47,685 bases of DNA, taken from positions 1 through 47,685 of the forward strand of contig NZ_LGDW01000453.1 in NCBI RefSeq assembly GCF_001280005.1. Direction: 5' to 3'. Within the stretch, counting starts at the first letter, position 1, and every line of letters begins with the position of its first letter. This document shows, one piece after another, positions 39,395 to 47,562 of this stretch. The notes under the pieces are model-generated. The model did not search any database. It saw only the letters and a list, made by a program, of their open reading frames with translations, and had not been told where the DNA came from. Source of the DNA: Streptomyces sp. NRRL WC-3618 (GTDB lineage Bacteria; Actinomycetota; Actinomycetes; Streptomycetales; Streptomycetaceae). A program made the position numbers and the translations under genes.

Positions 39395-40173
39395 CCGTCC
39401 TCGCCGTCCTGCGACGCGTCCTGCTGGCCCTGGGCCTGCCCGCCGTCCTCTTCGCCGTGTGGTGGTACGCCACCGCCGACAGCACCGACTTCTACGTCCC
39501 GCCGCTGTCCACCATCCTGGAAGCCTTCGGGAAGGTCTGGACGGGGGAGCGGCTGCTGTCCGACGTGGTCCCGAGCCTCCTGCGCCTCGCCGCCGGCTAC
39601 CTCCTCGCCGTGGTGGCCGGAGTGGGCCTCGGCCTGCTGGTCGGGCTGCGACGGGCCGTACGGGACGTCCTCGAACCGGTCCTCGAACTCTTCCGCGCCA
39701 TCCCGCCACCCGTCCTCGTGCCGGTGATCATGCTGTTCGCGGGCATCGGCGACACCATGAAGGTGATCGTCATCGTCAGCGGCTGCGTGTGGCCGATCCT
39801 GCTCAACACCGTCGAAGGCGTCCGCGCCGTGGACGAGGTGCTCAGCGACACCTGCCGGTCCTACGGCATCACCGGCACCGCCCGGCTGCGGCATCTCGTA
39901 CTGCGCGCGGCGAGCCCGCAGATCGTCACCGGCATGCGCCAGTCGCTGTCGATCGGGATCATCCTCATGGTCATCAGCGAGATGTTCGCCGCCAGCAACG
40001 GCCTGGGCTTCACGATCGTGCAGTTCCAACGCTCGTTCGCCATCCCCGAGATGTGGAGCGGAGTCCTGCTGCTCGGCATCCTCGGCTTCCTCCTGGCCCT
40101 GCTCTTCCGGTTCGCCGAGAACCGGGCCCTGGCCTGGTACCACGGCCAGCGCCGCGCCCGGCGCGCCCCCTGA
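39391..40173 (+). CDS. ABC transporter permease, SsuC/TauC type (second subunit)
   Basis: 260 residues, about six membrane helices. The EAA-type loop is SDTCRSYGITGTARLRHLVLRAASPQIVTGMRQSLSIG, typical of SsuC-like proteins. It aligns with the preceding permease across the loop but has a different N-terminus (WWYATADSTDFYVPPLSTILEAFGKVW) and C-terminus. The ATG overlaps the previous stop by 4 bp (ATGA), so the two permeases are made together and probably form a heterodimer. Confidence 0.92.
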   Translation: MTVLAVLRRVLLALGLPAVLFAVWWYATADSTDFYVPPLSTILEAFGKVWTGERLLSDVVPSLLRLAAGYLLAVVAGVGLGLLVGLRRAVRDVLEPVLELFRAIPPPVLVPVIMLFAGIGDTMKVIVIVSGCVWPILLNTVEGVRAVDEVLSDTCRSYGITGTARLRHLVLRAASPQIVTGMRQSLSIGIILMVISEMFAASNGLGFTIVQFQRSFAIPEMWSGVLLLGILGFLLALLFRFAENRALAWYHGQRRARRAP

Positions 40174-40185
40174 AACGGAGACCCG

Positions 40186-41019
40186 ATGCTCGACGTACGC
40201 AACCTGCGGAAGATCTACACCGGACGGAACCGCAACGTCGAAGCCCTGCGGAACCTGACGTTCCACATCGGTGCCGGTGAACTCGTCTGCCTCGTCGGCC
40301 CCTCGGGATGCGGGAAGACCACGCTGCTGAAGTGCATGGCGGGACTGCTCGACCCCACCGACGGCGAAGTGCTCCTGGACGGATGCCCGGTCGCCGGGCC
40401 CCCGCCCGGGATGGCGGTCGTCTTCCAGGAGTACGGCCGCTCGCTGTTCGCCTGGATGAACGTCCGCGACAATGTCGCCCTGCCCCTGCGCCGCAAGAAG
40501 CTCGGCAAGGCCCGGACCCGGGATCTCGTGGACCACGCGCTGGAGGTGGTCGGCCTGGCCGACGCCCACCAGGCCTACCCCTGGCAGCTGTCGGGCGGTA
40601 TGCAGCAGCGCGTCGCCATCGCCCGCGCCGTCGCCTTCGAACCGAAGGTCCTGCTCATGGACGAGCCCTTCGCGGCCGTCGACGCCCAGACCCGCGCCGA
40701 ACTCGAGGACCTCATCCGGCGCCTGTGGCGCGAACTCGGCGTCACCGTCCTGTTCGTCACCCACGACATCGACGAGGCCGTGTACCTCGGCCAGCGCACC
40801 ATCATCCTGTCCACCTCACCGACCGTCGTACAGGAGGACGTCACCATCGACCTCCCCGACGAACGCGACCAGCTGCACACCCGCTCCAGCCCCCGCTTCG
40901 CCGAACTGCGCGCCCACGTCTACGAACAGATCCAGCGGGCGAAACACCACAGCGGCGACACGGCCGACCAGGTGGCCGACCGCACCCCCGGGCCCACCCT
41001 CCAGAAGACCGAACACTGA
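40186..41019 (+). CDS. ABC transporter ATP-binding protein, SsuB/TauB type
   Basis: 277 residues. Walker A GPSGCGKTT (about 38-46), Q-loop Q81 in VVFQEYGRSLFAW, signature LSGGMQQRVAIARA (about 135-148), Walker B LLMDEPFAAVD (about 156-166) and the switch His in VLFVTHDIDEAVYL. The C-terminal 60 residues are hydrophilic. It drives the importer encoded by the preceding three genes, from which it is separated by 12 bp. It is the last gene of the operon; a strong hairpin follows. Confidence 0.95.
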   Translation: MLDVRNLRKIYTGRNRNVEALRNLTFHIGAGELVCLVGPSGCGKTTLLKCMAGLLDPTDGEVLLDGCPVAGPPPGMAVVFQEYGRSLFAWMNVRDNVALPLRRKKLGKARTRDLVDHALEVVGLADAHQAYPWQLSGGMQQRVAIARAVAFEPKVLLMDEPFAAVDAQTRAELEDLIRRLWRELGVTVLFVTHDIDEAVYLGQRTIILSTSPTVVQEDVTIDLPDERDQLHTRSSPRFAELRAHVYEQIQRAKHHSGDTADQVADRTPGPTLQKTEH

Positions 41020-41049
41020 GTGGCCCTCCAGGCTCACTCCGGCGGGATC

Positions 41050-41083
41050 CCGGTCCTGCGGGCAACGCGGTGCCCGGGACCGG
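41050..41083. terminator. Importer operon terminator
   Basis: CCGGTCC (41050-41056) pairs with GGACCGG (41077-41083), with an inner GGGCA / TGCCC stem. It is a compound hairpin 31 bp after the ATPase stop. Confidence 0.6.
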
Positions 41084-41106
41084 CGGTCTTGCCGGGCCCG
41101 GGCGTT

Positions 41107-41122
41107 CGCCGCCTCAGCGGCG
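41107..41122 (-). terminator. Hairpin downstream of the glycoside hydrolase gene
   Basis: CGCCGC-ctca-GCGGCG, a 6-bp stem 7 bp past the stop codon of the hydrolase gene on the minus strand. Together with the hairpin at 41050-41083 it separates the convergent units. Confidence 0.45.
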
Positions 41123-41128
41123 TTTACC

Positions 41129-44100
41129 TCATCGTGTTTCCCGTGCGTACGGCGCCACGGTGATCCGGTCGATCAGCGGGGCGTAGCGCGAGCGGAGCGG
41201 TACGCCGGGGAAGGTGTCCGATGCGTAGGTGGTGCCGTCGAAGTTGGGCAGCTCCTCGGAGCGGAAGGTGACCGTGTTCTGACCCTTCTTCAGCTGGACG
41301 GGGACGGTCAGCTCCCAGAAGTTGTTCTCATGGAAGCTGTGCGGGAAGCCGACGCGGTGTGTCCCGCCTCCGTTGACGCTGATGTCCGCGTGGCGGGCGA
41401 GCGGATCCGGGTTGTAGTGCGTGGCCTCGGCCTGCTCGGGGTTGGAGTAGCGGACGCGCAGCGCGTACAGGCCGGTCCGGTCGGCGGCCACGGTGAACGT
41501 CGCGGTGTTGCCGTTGCCCGGCGCGCCGCCGATCCCGGTGATCGCCGTGCCGGCGGTGGCCAGGGAGAGCGGGGTGAGGGTGGCCGAGCCCGCGAGAGTG
41601 GCGTCGCCCGCCTCGTACGTACGCGTCGGGAGCGTGCCCTCGGTGGCAGTGACGGTGAGGCGGTCGACGAGGGTGGTCGGTGAACCTCCGGTCACCGTCA
41701 CCTTGTTGACGCCGCCCGAGAGGGAGACCGCGACCGTGCTCCTGCCCTTGGCCAGACGCAGGACGTCGTGCCCGTTGACGGAGAGCCGGGCGCCGGTGCC
41801 CTCGAGGGTGTCGACCGTGAGGGTGGCCTCGCGGTCGGCGGGGGAGTAGACCCAGAACGTGGCGGTCCGGTCCTTGCCGAGCTGGACCGCGCCAGAGCCG
41901 GTGGCGGGGACGCGGGCCCCCTTCGGCAGGTCGTAGACGGGCCGCGCCCCGCCGCCCAGCCAGGCCAGCTCGCCCTCGTACACCTGGCGCGCGGCCGACG
42001 CCTCGGGGAGGGAGAGGGTGAGGCGGTCGACGATGGCGTCCCCCTTGGTGGCGCGCCTGCCGTCGAGGCTCTTCGCGGCGAGCGTCAGGGTGTGCGTGCC
42101 CTTGGTGAGCCGGACCTTGGTGTCGGTGTGGTCCCAGACCACCCACTTGTAGCCCAGCGGCAGGTACAGCTCCTGCTCGCTGTCGGCCTTGCCGTCCACC
42201 CGGAGGAACACGTTGGTGGGGCCCTGCTCCTTCACCTTGTCGAAGGTGTTCAGGGAGTTGGCGAAGACGCTCAGGTCGTAGGTGCCGTCCTGCGGAACCT
42301 CCACGGTCAGGTCGAGCGTGACGTCCGAGCCGGTACGCAGTCCCCCCACGTCGTAGCCGCCGGAGGTGTAGAACTTCGACACGTTGCTCGTCGAGCCCTC
42401 CGGGCCGTTCCTGGAGTAGCCGGCCCCGGTGTGGGCGGCGTCCTCCGCCTCGTACGAAGCCTGCCAGCGCACCGGCGGCGACTGCGTGCCCTTCGCCTTC
42501 CCCGCCGGACTGAGGACGATCTCGTACGCCGAGGACTCCTTCAGCGTCGGCAGCGCGCCGTCGCCGAAGTCGACGACGACCGTGCCGTCCTCACCGACCT
42601 TCAGGTTCTGCTCGGCGAGCAGCTTCGGACCGGAGCTGTCGCCGATCTGTCCGCTCCACGCGATCTCCCGCACCCAGGCGTGCACACGCTTGCCGAAGAG
42701 CTTCTTCGGTACGTCCGCGAAGGTGATGTGGCCCTTCCCGGTGGACCCGCCGAAGATCAGCCGCGCCTGCTTCTTCTTCTCGTCCAGCGTGGCGACGCCC
42801 TGCATACGGTAGTTCTCGCCGGGGAACGGCGGGGTCACCTCCACGGTGTGCCCGCTCATCGAGGCGTACGAGTGCAGCAGCCACCACTGGCCGTTGCCCC
42901 GGTTGGACTGCACCGCGGAGTCGGACAGGTTCCCGTCGATGTTCCAGTAGGCCATGTCGGCGTCGACCTTGGACTCCTCGATCGCGGACACCCACTGGAT
43001 CATCTGGCCCGGCACCGAGGTGTGGTAATTGAAGGCGTACTCATTGATGTTGACCGGCAGTTGAGTGCCCTCCCGGGCGGTGCCCCTGAACAGTTCCTTC
43101 TCCCACACCCGGTACTTGGCGACGCTCGCACGCACCGCCTCCGGGTGGCTCAGCTCGTGCCAGGTGATCACCTCCGGGAGGGTGCCGGCGGCCAGGGCGT
43201 GAGTGAGGAACCCCTTCACCTGGTCGTAGAGCACGCTGGTGTTGGGGCCGGCGATCCGGGCGCCCGGCATCCTGCCCTTGATGAGCCTGTACGTGTCGTC
43301 CCAGGCCGCGAAGTAGTCGTCGGGATCGCTCAGCCAGCTGACCTTGTCGTAGCTCCACTCGCCGGTGCCGAACATGTTGCCCTCGGGCTCGTTGAACGGT
43401 ACGAAGACGATGTTGTCCTGGTACCGCTCCGGCAGTTTCAGAACCTGGTCGACCTGCTTCGCGACCTTCTCCTTGTAGAGCTTGACCTTCTCCTGCGGGG
43501 TGCTGCCCGGCCACTCGTACGGGAAGCCGCGGTGGATGTCGGTCATGTAGATGTACACATCACCGTTGGTGGAGTCGGCCAGCGGTTTGACCACCTCCAG
43601 CGCGTCGGCGCCGGGGTGTTGCGGGCCGTCCTGCGCCTTGGTGGAGACCGTGCGCAGGCCCATGCCCTCGATGAGGTTGTTGGTGGGGACGTCCGGCCCG
43701 TACACCCCGTAGAGGGTGCCGGAGGCGCCGCCGTGGAACGCGCCGGTGTCCGAGCCGAGGCCGACGGTCAGCTGCCCCTCGCGGACGACGGTGACGCTCG
43801 CCTGGACCGCTCGCCCGGCGCCGGTTCCGGCGACGGTGAAGGTCCCGGGCCGGGCATACTTGTCGGACGGCACGGAGTCCCAGGTGACCGGCACGTTCCG
43901 GTCGTAGCCGTCGGAGAACGACGCGCGGACGGACACGGGCAGGGACGGGGCGGTCCCGGTGGAGGTGCGGACCTCGAAGGACGTCTTCGACAGATCCTGG
44001 ATGGTCGGCGCGGCCCCGACCAGGCCGGCCACCTGTTCGGCGCTGAGCGCCGAGTGCCACACGGCGAAGTCGTCGATCGAGCCCTTGAGCAGGGGGTCCG

Positions 44101-44788
44101 GATAGAAGGACTTGCCGATGTACCCGGCGGCCGTGGCCGAACGGTCCAGCAGTTCCTTGGCCTTGATGGCGGTCGGGGTCGACGACACCGCCGCGCCGTC
44201 GAGGTAGGTGGTGAGGCGTCCCGCGCCGGAGTCGAGGGTGACGGTGACGGTCCGCCAGACGTTCGCGGGCAGCGTCGCATAGCCGAGCGCCTGCGCCTCC
44301 CCGCCGCCTCCGCCGGTGGTCACCGAGGTCTGGAACAGTCCGTCGCCGTTGTACGGGGTGCTGAAGAAATACTGGGTGGTGTTGGTGCCGAGATCGAAGA
44401 TCCGCTGCCAGGGGTTCTTGTCGCCGTCCCACTTCACCCGGGCCGAGACCGTCAAGTCCGTCGCGTCGCCGACCACTTCGCGGGGAAGTCGGACGTACGC
44501 GCCGTTCGAGGTGGGCGCCCCGCCGGGCAGGGCGAGTGCCTTGCCGCCGTCGGCGCCCGCGACGGACCTGGCTGTGTCACCGTTCACCAGACTCGCCGTC
44601 AGACCGTTTCCGGAACTGTCCGTGATCCTGCCCGACGCGAGGTCGTCCTGGTCGAAGGTGTAGCGGGCGGCGGGCTGGGGGGTGGCCGCCTGCGCGGGGA
44701 ACGCCGGCGCGGCCAGCAGGCCCGCACCGAGAGTCAGGGCCACAGCGGCCGGACCTCGGCGCCGGGCGGATCTGTCAGCAGGGGGCAT
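41129..44788 (-). CDS. Secreted multidomain glycoside hydrolase (LamG-Ig-catalytic-CBM)
   Basis: 1219 residues. The Sec signal peptide ends near residue 35 (PAFPAQAA). A LamG-type beta-sandwich follows (about 42-258), then a Big_4-like Ig domain (about 260-336). A clan-A-like TIM barrel (about 340-660) carries candidate catalytic glutamates: Glu467 in VFVPFNEPEGN and Glu583 in VNINEYAFNY, as acid/base and nucleophile, closest to GH39-like enzymes by eye. A beta domain (about 660-780) is followed by two or three CBM6/35-like modules (YEAEDAAHTGAGYSRNG near 786, further copies to the end). The ATG at 44788 has AAGGA upstream. A LacI-type operator lies at its predicted promoter. The substrate is unknown; the modules indicate a plant or algal polysaccharide. 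Confidence 0.85.
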   Translation of the reverse strand: MPPADRSARRRGPAAVALTLGAGLLAAPAFPAQAATPQPAARYTFDQDDLASGRITDSSGNGLTASLVNGDTARSVAGADGGKALALPGGAPTSNGAYVRLPREVVGDATDLTVSARVKWDGDKNPWQRIFDLGTNTTQYFFSTPYNGDGLFQTSVTTGGGGGEAQALGYATLPANVWRTVTVTLDSGAGRLTTYLDGAAVSSTPTAIKAKELLDRSATAAGYIGKSFYPDPLLKGSIDDFAVWHSALSAEQVAGLVGAAPTIQDLSKTSFEVRTSTGTAPSLPVSVRASFSDGYDRNVPVTWDSVPSDKYARPGTFTVAGTGAGRAVQASVTVVREGQLTVGLGSDTGAFHGGASGTLYGVYGPDVPTNNLIEGMGLRTVSTKAQDGPQHPGADALEVVKPLADSTNGDVYIYMTDIHRGFPYEWPGSTPQEKVKLYKEKVAKQVDQVLKLPERYQDNIVFVPFNEPEGNMFGTGEWSYDKVSWLSDPDDYFAAWDDTYRLIKGRMPGARIAGPNTSVLYDQVKGFLTHALAAGTLPEVITWHELSHPEAVRASVAKYRVWEKELFRGTAREGTQLPVNINEYAFNYHTSVPGQMIQWVSAIEESKVDADMAYWNIDGNLSDSAVQSNRGNGQWWLLHSYASMSGHTVEVTPPFPGENYRMQGVATLDEKKKQARLIFGGSTGKGHITFADVPKKLFGKRVHAWVREIAWSGQIGDSSGPKLLAEQNLKVGEDGTVVVDFGDGALPTLKESSAYEIVLSPAGKAKGTQSPPVRWQASYEAEDAAHTGAGYSRNGPEGSTSNVSKFYTSGGYDVGGLRTGSDVTLDLTVEVPQDGTYDLSVFANSLNTFDKVKEQGPTNVFLRVDGKADSEQELYLPLGYKWVVWDHTDTKVRLTKGTHTLTLAAKSLDGRRATKGDAIVDRLTLSLPEASAARQVYEGELAWLGGGARPVYDLPKGARVPATGSGAVQLGKDRTATFWVYSPADREATLTVDTLEGTGARLSVNGHDVLRLAKGRSTVAVSLSGGVNKVTVTGGSPTTLVDRLTVTATEGTLPTRTYEAGDATLAGSATLTPLSLATAGTAITGIGGAPGNGNTATFTVAADRTGLYALRVRYSNPEQAEATHYNPDPLARHADISVNGGGTHRVGFPHSFHENNFWELTVPVQLKKGQNTVTFRSEELPNFDGTTYASDTFPGVPLRSRYAPLIDRITVAPYARETR

Positions 44789-44922
44789 GGATTCGCGTCC
44801 TTAATCCTTGGGGGGAGGGTCCGGCCCGCTCACTTCGGACGACCGGCGCCGGGCCATCTCTTTCAGCCCGGCCGGGCCGGTGGGGCGAGCGCGGTGGCGC
44901 CCGGGCGATGGGGGAGAGCGGT

Positions 44923-44966
44923 CGAACCGGTTCGGCGAAGCTAGCACCGGGAAAAGCGGCCAGCAA
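44923..44966 (-). promoter_or_regulatory. Hydrolase promoter with LacI-type operator
   Basis: On the minus strand: -35 TTGCTG (44961-44966), 17-bp spacer, -10 TAGCTT (44938-44943). The perfect 12-bp palindrome CGAACCGGTTCG (44923-44934) covers the predicted transcription start near 44931. The layout is typical of a repressor that blocks initiation. The leader is about 140 nt. Confidence 0.65.
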
Positions 44967-45038
44967 TCCCCCCGACGCACGAAATCCGTGCCATTCGCGA
45001 CGGATTCATGGTCTTCGCGGAAAGCGCTGTCCGAAGTG

Positions 45039-45088
45039 TTGACAGGTGACTGGCCAGTTTCTAGTTTCACTTCACGCGAACCGGTTCG
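45039..45088 (+). promoter_or_regulatory. LacI-operon promoter with LacI-type operator
   Basis: -35 TTGACA (45039-45044, consensus), 17-bp spacer, -10 TAGTTT (45062-45067), predicted start near 45074. The perfect palindrome CGAACCGGTTCG (45077-45088) lies immediately downstream. It mirrors the arrangement of the hydrolase promoter on the other strand. Confidence 0.68.
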
Positions 45089-45160
45089 ACAGCCGACAGT
45101 CGCCGCTCCACCCTTCCCAGCGCCACGCGACCGGGAGACGGTTTCCTCTCCGAGGTATCC

Positions 45161-45168
45161 AACCGGTT
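45161..45168. promoter_or_regulatory. Third, degenerate LacI operator near the lacI start
   Basis: AACCGGTT core with imperfect flanks (TCC/AGA), 16 bp ahead of the GTG start at 45185. It could serve as a low-affinity auxiliary site for looping or roadblock. Confidence 0.45.
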
Positions 45169-45184
45169 AGACCAAGGAGTCGCC

Positions 45185-46231
45185 GTGAACATCGGTGAGA
45201 TCGCCCGGCGGGCCGGTGTCTCGCGGAGCACCGTGTCCTATGCGCTGAGCGGCAAGCGCCCGGTCTCGGACGACACGCGCCGCAAGATCCAGCAGGTGGT
45301 CGACGAGCTGGGGTACCAGCCCAGCGCCAGTGCCCGCGCCCTGGCCAACGGACGGACCAGCACCCTCGGCCTGGTCTTCCCGCCGGCCGGGAACCACTAC
45401 ACCGGCATGCAGCTGGATTTCATCGGCAGCGTGGTGGAGGCCGCCGCGGCCCACGACTACGACGTACTGCTGTCGCCGAGCGGCGTGGACAGCGACCGGT
45501 CCTTCCAACGGCTGCTCGGGGAGCGGCGGGTCGACGGCGCGATCCTGATGGAGATCAGGCTGGCGGACGACCGGGTCGACCACCTGGCGGCCCTCGGCTT
45601 CCCCTCCGTCGCCATCGGCCGTACCGCTCGCCCCGAGGGTGGCTGGTGGGTCGGGCTCGACCACACCACCCTCGTGGAGCGCTGCGTCCATCACCTCGCG
45701 GATCTGGGCCACCGCCGGGTCGCCTTCGTCAACCGTCCCGAGCAACTGCTGCGCACCGGGTACGAGTCCGCGCACCGAGGCCTGGACGGCTTCACGAAGG
45801 CCGCCGCCGAGCGCGGGCTGACGGTCCGCACGTACTGCTGTGGCGACGACGCGGCCTCGGGCCAGACCTGTCTGGAGCGGATCCTGCACGACGACCCGGA
45901 CACCACGGCGCTGGTCACCCTGAACGAGGCAGCGCTCGGCGGCCTCTACCGGGGCCTCGCCGAGGCCGGCCGCCATGTGCCGCGCGACTTCTCCCTCACC
46001 GGAGTCGTGGCCGGCCGCTGGGCGGAGACGGTGACCCCGCAGCTCACCGCGGCCGACGTACCGGCGGAGCAGATGGGCCAACTCGCCGTCGACCTGCTCG
46101 TGGAGCGGCTCAACCACCCCGACGCGCCGCCCCGCCACCATCTCCTCACCCCGCCCATCTCCCTACGGGCCAGCACCGGCCCCGCCCGAGCCACGCCCAC
46201 CACGGACGCCGGACCCGCTACGACAACCTGA
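45185..46231 (+). CDS. LacI family transcriptional repressor
   Basis: 348 residues. The N-terminal helix-turn-helix is MNIGEIARRAGVSRSTVSYALSGKRPVSDDTRRKI, followed by the hinge helix PSASARALANGRT. The sugar-binding periplasmic-protein fold follows (about 60-330), with STLGLVFPPAGNHYTGMQLDFIGSVVEAAAAHDYDVLL and VDGAILMEIRL. The start is GTG 45185 with AAGGAG. It heads an operon with the sugar-binding protein and permease genes. Three copies of the CGAACCGGTTCG-type palindrome in the divergent region fit autoregulation and co-control of the secreted hydrolase. The inducer is probably the released oligosaccharide. Confidence 0.93.
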   Translation: MNIGEIARRAGVSRSTVSYALSGKRPVSDDTRRKIQQVVDELGYQPSASARALANGRTSTLGLVFPPAGNHYTGMQLDFIGSVVEAAAAHDYDVLLSPSGVDSDRSFQRLLGERRVDGAILMEIRLADDRVDHLAALGFPSVAIGRTARPEGGWWVGLDHTTLVERCVHHLADLGHRRVAFVNRPEQLLRTGYESAHRGLDGFTKAAAERGLTVRTYCCGDDAASGQTCLERILHDDPDTTALVTLNEAALGGLYRGLAEAGRHVPRDFSLTGVVAGRWAETVTPQLTAADVPAEQMGQLAVDLLVERLNHPDAPPRHHLLTPPISLRASTGPARATPTTDAGPATTT

Positions 46232-46292
46232 CCGCTTTCCTTTGCCACCCCTTGCCTCGGCACCCGTATGCCCAGAACAAAGGAACCCCGCG

Positions 46293-47543
46293 ATGAACAG
46301 CACCTTCAGACAGCGTCGTCTGACCGCCGCCGCCGCCGTGACCGCCCTGGCCCTCGCCGTCGGCGCCACCGCCTGCTCCTCCGGCTCGGGCAGCACCGAC
46401 TCCAAGGGCTCTGGCGGCGGCACCTTCACCGTCTGGGACCCCTACCCGCAGTTCGCCAAGGGCTCGGCCTGGACGAAGCTGCTCGACGCCTGCGGCACGA
46501 GCGCCGGGGTGAAGATCAAGCGGACCGCCTTCGACACCGGCGACCTGGCGAACAAGACGCTGCTGGCCGCGCAGCAGGGCAACTCCCCGGACGTCCTCAT
46601 CGTCGACAACCCGGTGGTGTCGACGCTGGCCGAGGCGGGCGTGCTCACCACCACCGACGACAACAAGCTCGACACGTCCAAGGCCGACCCCAACCTCCTC
46701 GCCGCCGGCCAGTCGGGCGGCAAGACGTACGGCACGCCGATCGGCGCCAACACCCTCGCCCTCTACTACAACAAGAAGGTCCTGACGGGGGCCGGGGTGG
46801 ACATCTCCTCGATCAAGGACTGGACGTCGCTGACGGCGGCGCTCGGGAAGGTCAAGGCGGCGGGCAAGAAGGGCATCACGTTCTCCGCGATCGGCACGGA
46901 GGAGGGCAGCTTCCAGTTCCTGCCCTGGTTCTGGGGCTCGGGCGCCAAACTGACCGAACTCGACTCGGCGGCGGGCGTCTCCGCGCTGACCCTCTGGAAG
47001 GAGTGGCTGGCCAAGGGCTACGCCCCCAACTCGGTGCTCAACAACACCCAGACCACCAGCTGGCAGGAGTTCGCGACCGGCGACTACGCGTTCAGCGAGA
47101 ACGGCACCTGGCAGCTCGCGAACGCCGACAAGGCCGGCTTCGACTACGGCGTCATCCCCGTCCCCGGCGCCTCGGGAGGCAACGCGGCGGCCCCGACCGG
47201 CGGCGAGTTCGTCACGATCCCGGTCCAGGACGACACCGGCCGCTACGCCACCACGCAGAAGATCGCGACCTGCCTGACCAGCACCCAGAACCTGTACGAC
47301 ACCGACACCACCCTGTCCTACGTCGCCCCCACCACCGAGGTCCAGGACAAGCAGGCCGCGACCAACCCGAAGCTCAAGCCGTGGGTGGACGCCGTGAAGG
47401 CGGCGAAGGGCCGTACCAGTGACGACCTGGGCACCAAGTACCCCAAGATCTCCGAGCAGTTGTGGAAGGCCGTGCAGTCCGCCCTCAGCGGCTCCAAGTC
47501 CCCCAAGGACGCGCTGACTTCGGCTCAGTCCGCCGTCAAGTGA
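46293..47543 (+). CDS. Sugar ABC transporter substrate-binding lipoprotein
   Basis: 416 residues, family-1 extracellular solute-binding protein. Signal peptide MNSTFRQRRLTAAAAVTALALAVGATAC, with Cys28 in a weak lipobox. The mature part has GTFTVWDPYPQFAKGSAWTKLLDACG, NSPDVLIVDNPVVSTLAEAGVL, TYGTPIGANTLALYYNKKVLTGAGV and ENGTWQLANADKAGFDYGVIPVP, as in oligosaccharide-binding proteins. The ATG at 46293 has AAAGGA upstream. It lies 61 bp after the LacI stop with no operator of its own, so it is probably expressed from the LacI promoter. Confidence 0.93.
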   Translation: MNSTFRQRRLTAAAAVTALALAVGATACSSGSGSTDSKGSGGGTFTVWDPYPQFAKGSAWTKLLDACGTSAGVKIKRTAFDTGDLANKTLLAAQQGNSPDVLIVDNPVVSTLAEAGVLTTTDDNKLDTSKADPNLLAAGQSGGKTYGTPIGANTLALYYNKKVLTGAGVDISSIKDWTSLTAALGKVKAAGKKGITFSAIGTEEGSFQFLPWFWGSGAKLTELDSAAGVSALTLWKEWLAKGYAPNSVLNNTQTTSWQEFATGDYAFSENGTWQLANADKAGFDYGVIPVPGASGGNAAAPTGGEFVTIPVQDDTGRYATTQKIATCLTSTQNLYDTDTTLSYVAPTTEVQDKQAATNPKLKPWVDAVKAAKGRTSDDLGTKYPKISEQLWKAVQSALSGSKSPKDALTSAQSAVK

Positions 47544-47562
47544 CGGCAGTCAAGGCCTGTTG

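Larger units (their letters stand above)
44789..45184. other. Divergent intergenic region, 396 bp
   Basis: Region between the hydrolase gene (minus) and the LacI gene (plus). It contains two divergent promoters, each with a CGAACCGGTTCG operator, plus a third degenerate operator at 45161-45168. All are listed separately. No gene is seen. Confidence 0.7.

Noticed and set aside
41768..44944. Open frame of about 1050 codons on the plus strand opposite the glycoside hydrolase gene
   Set aside because: Antisense shadow of a well-supported secreted enzyme; no signal, domain or ribosome binding site.
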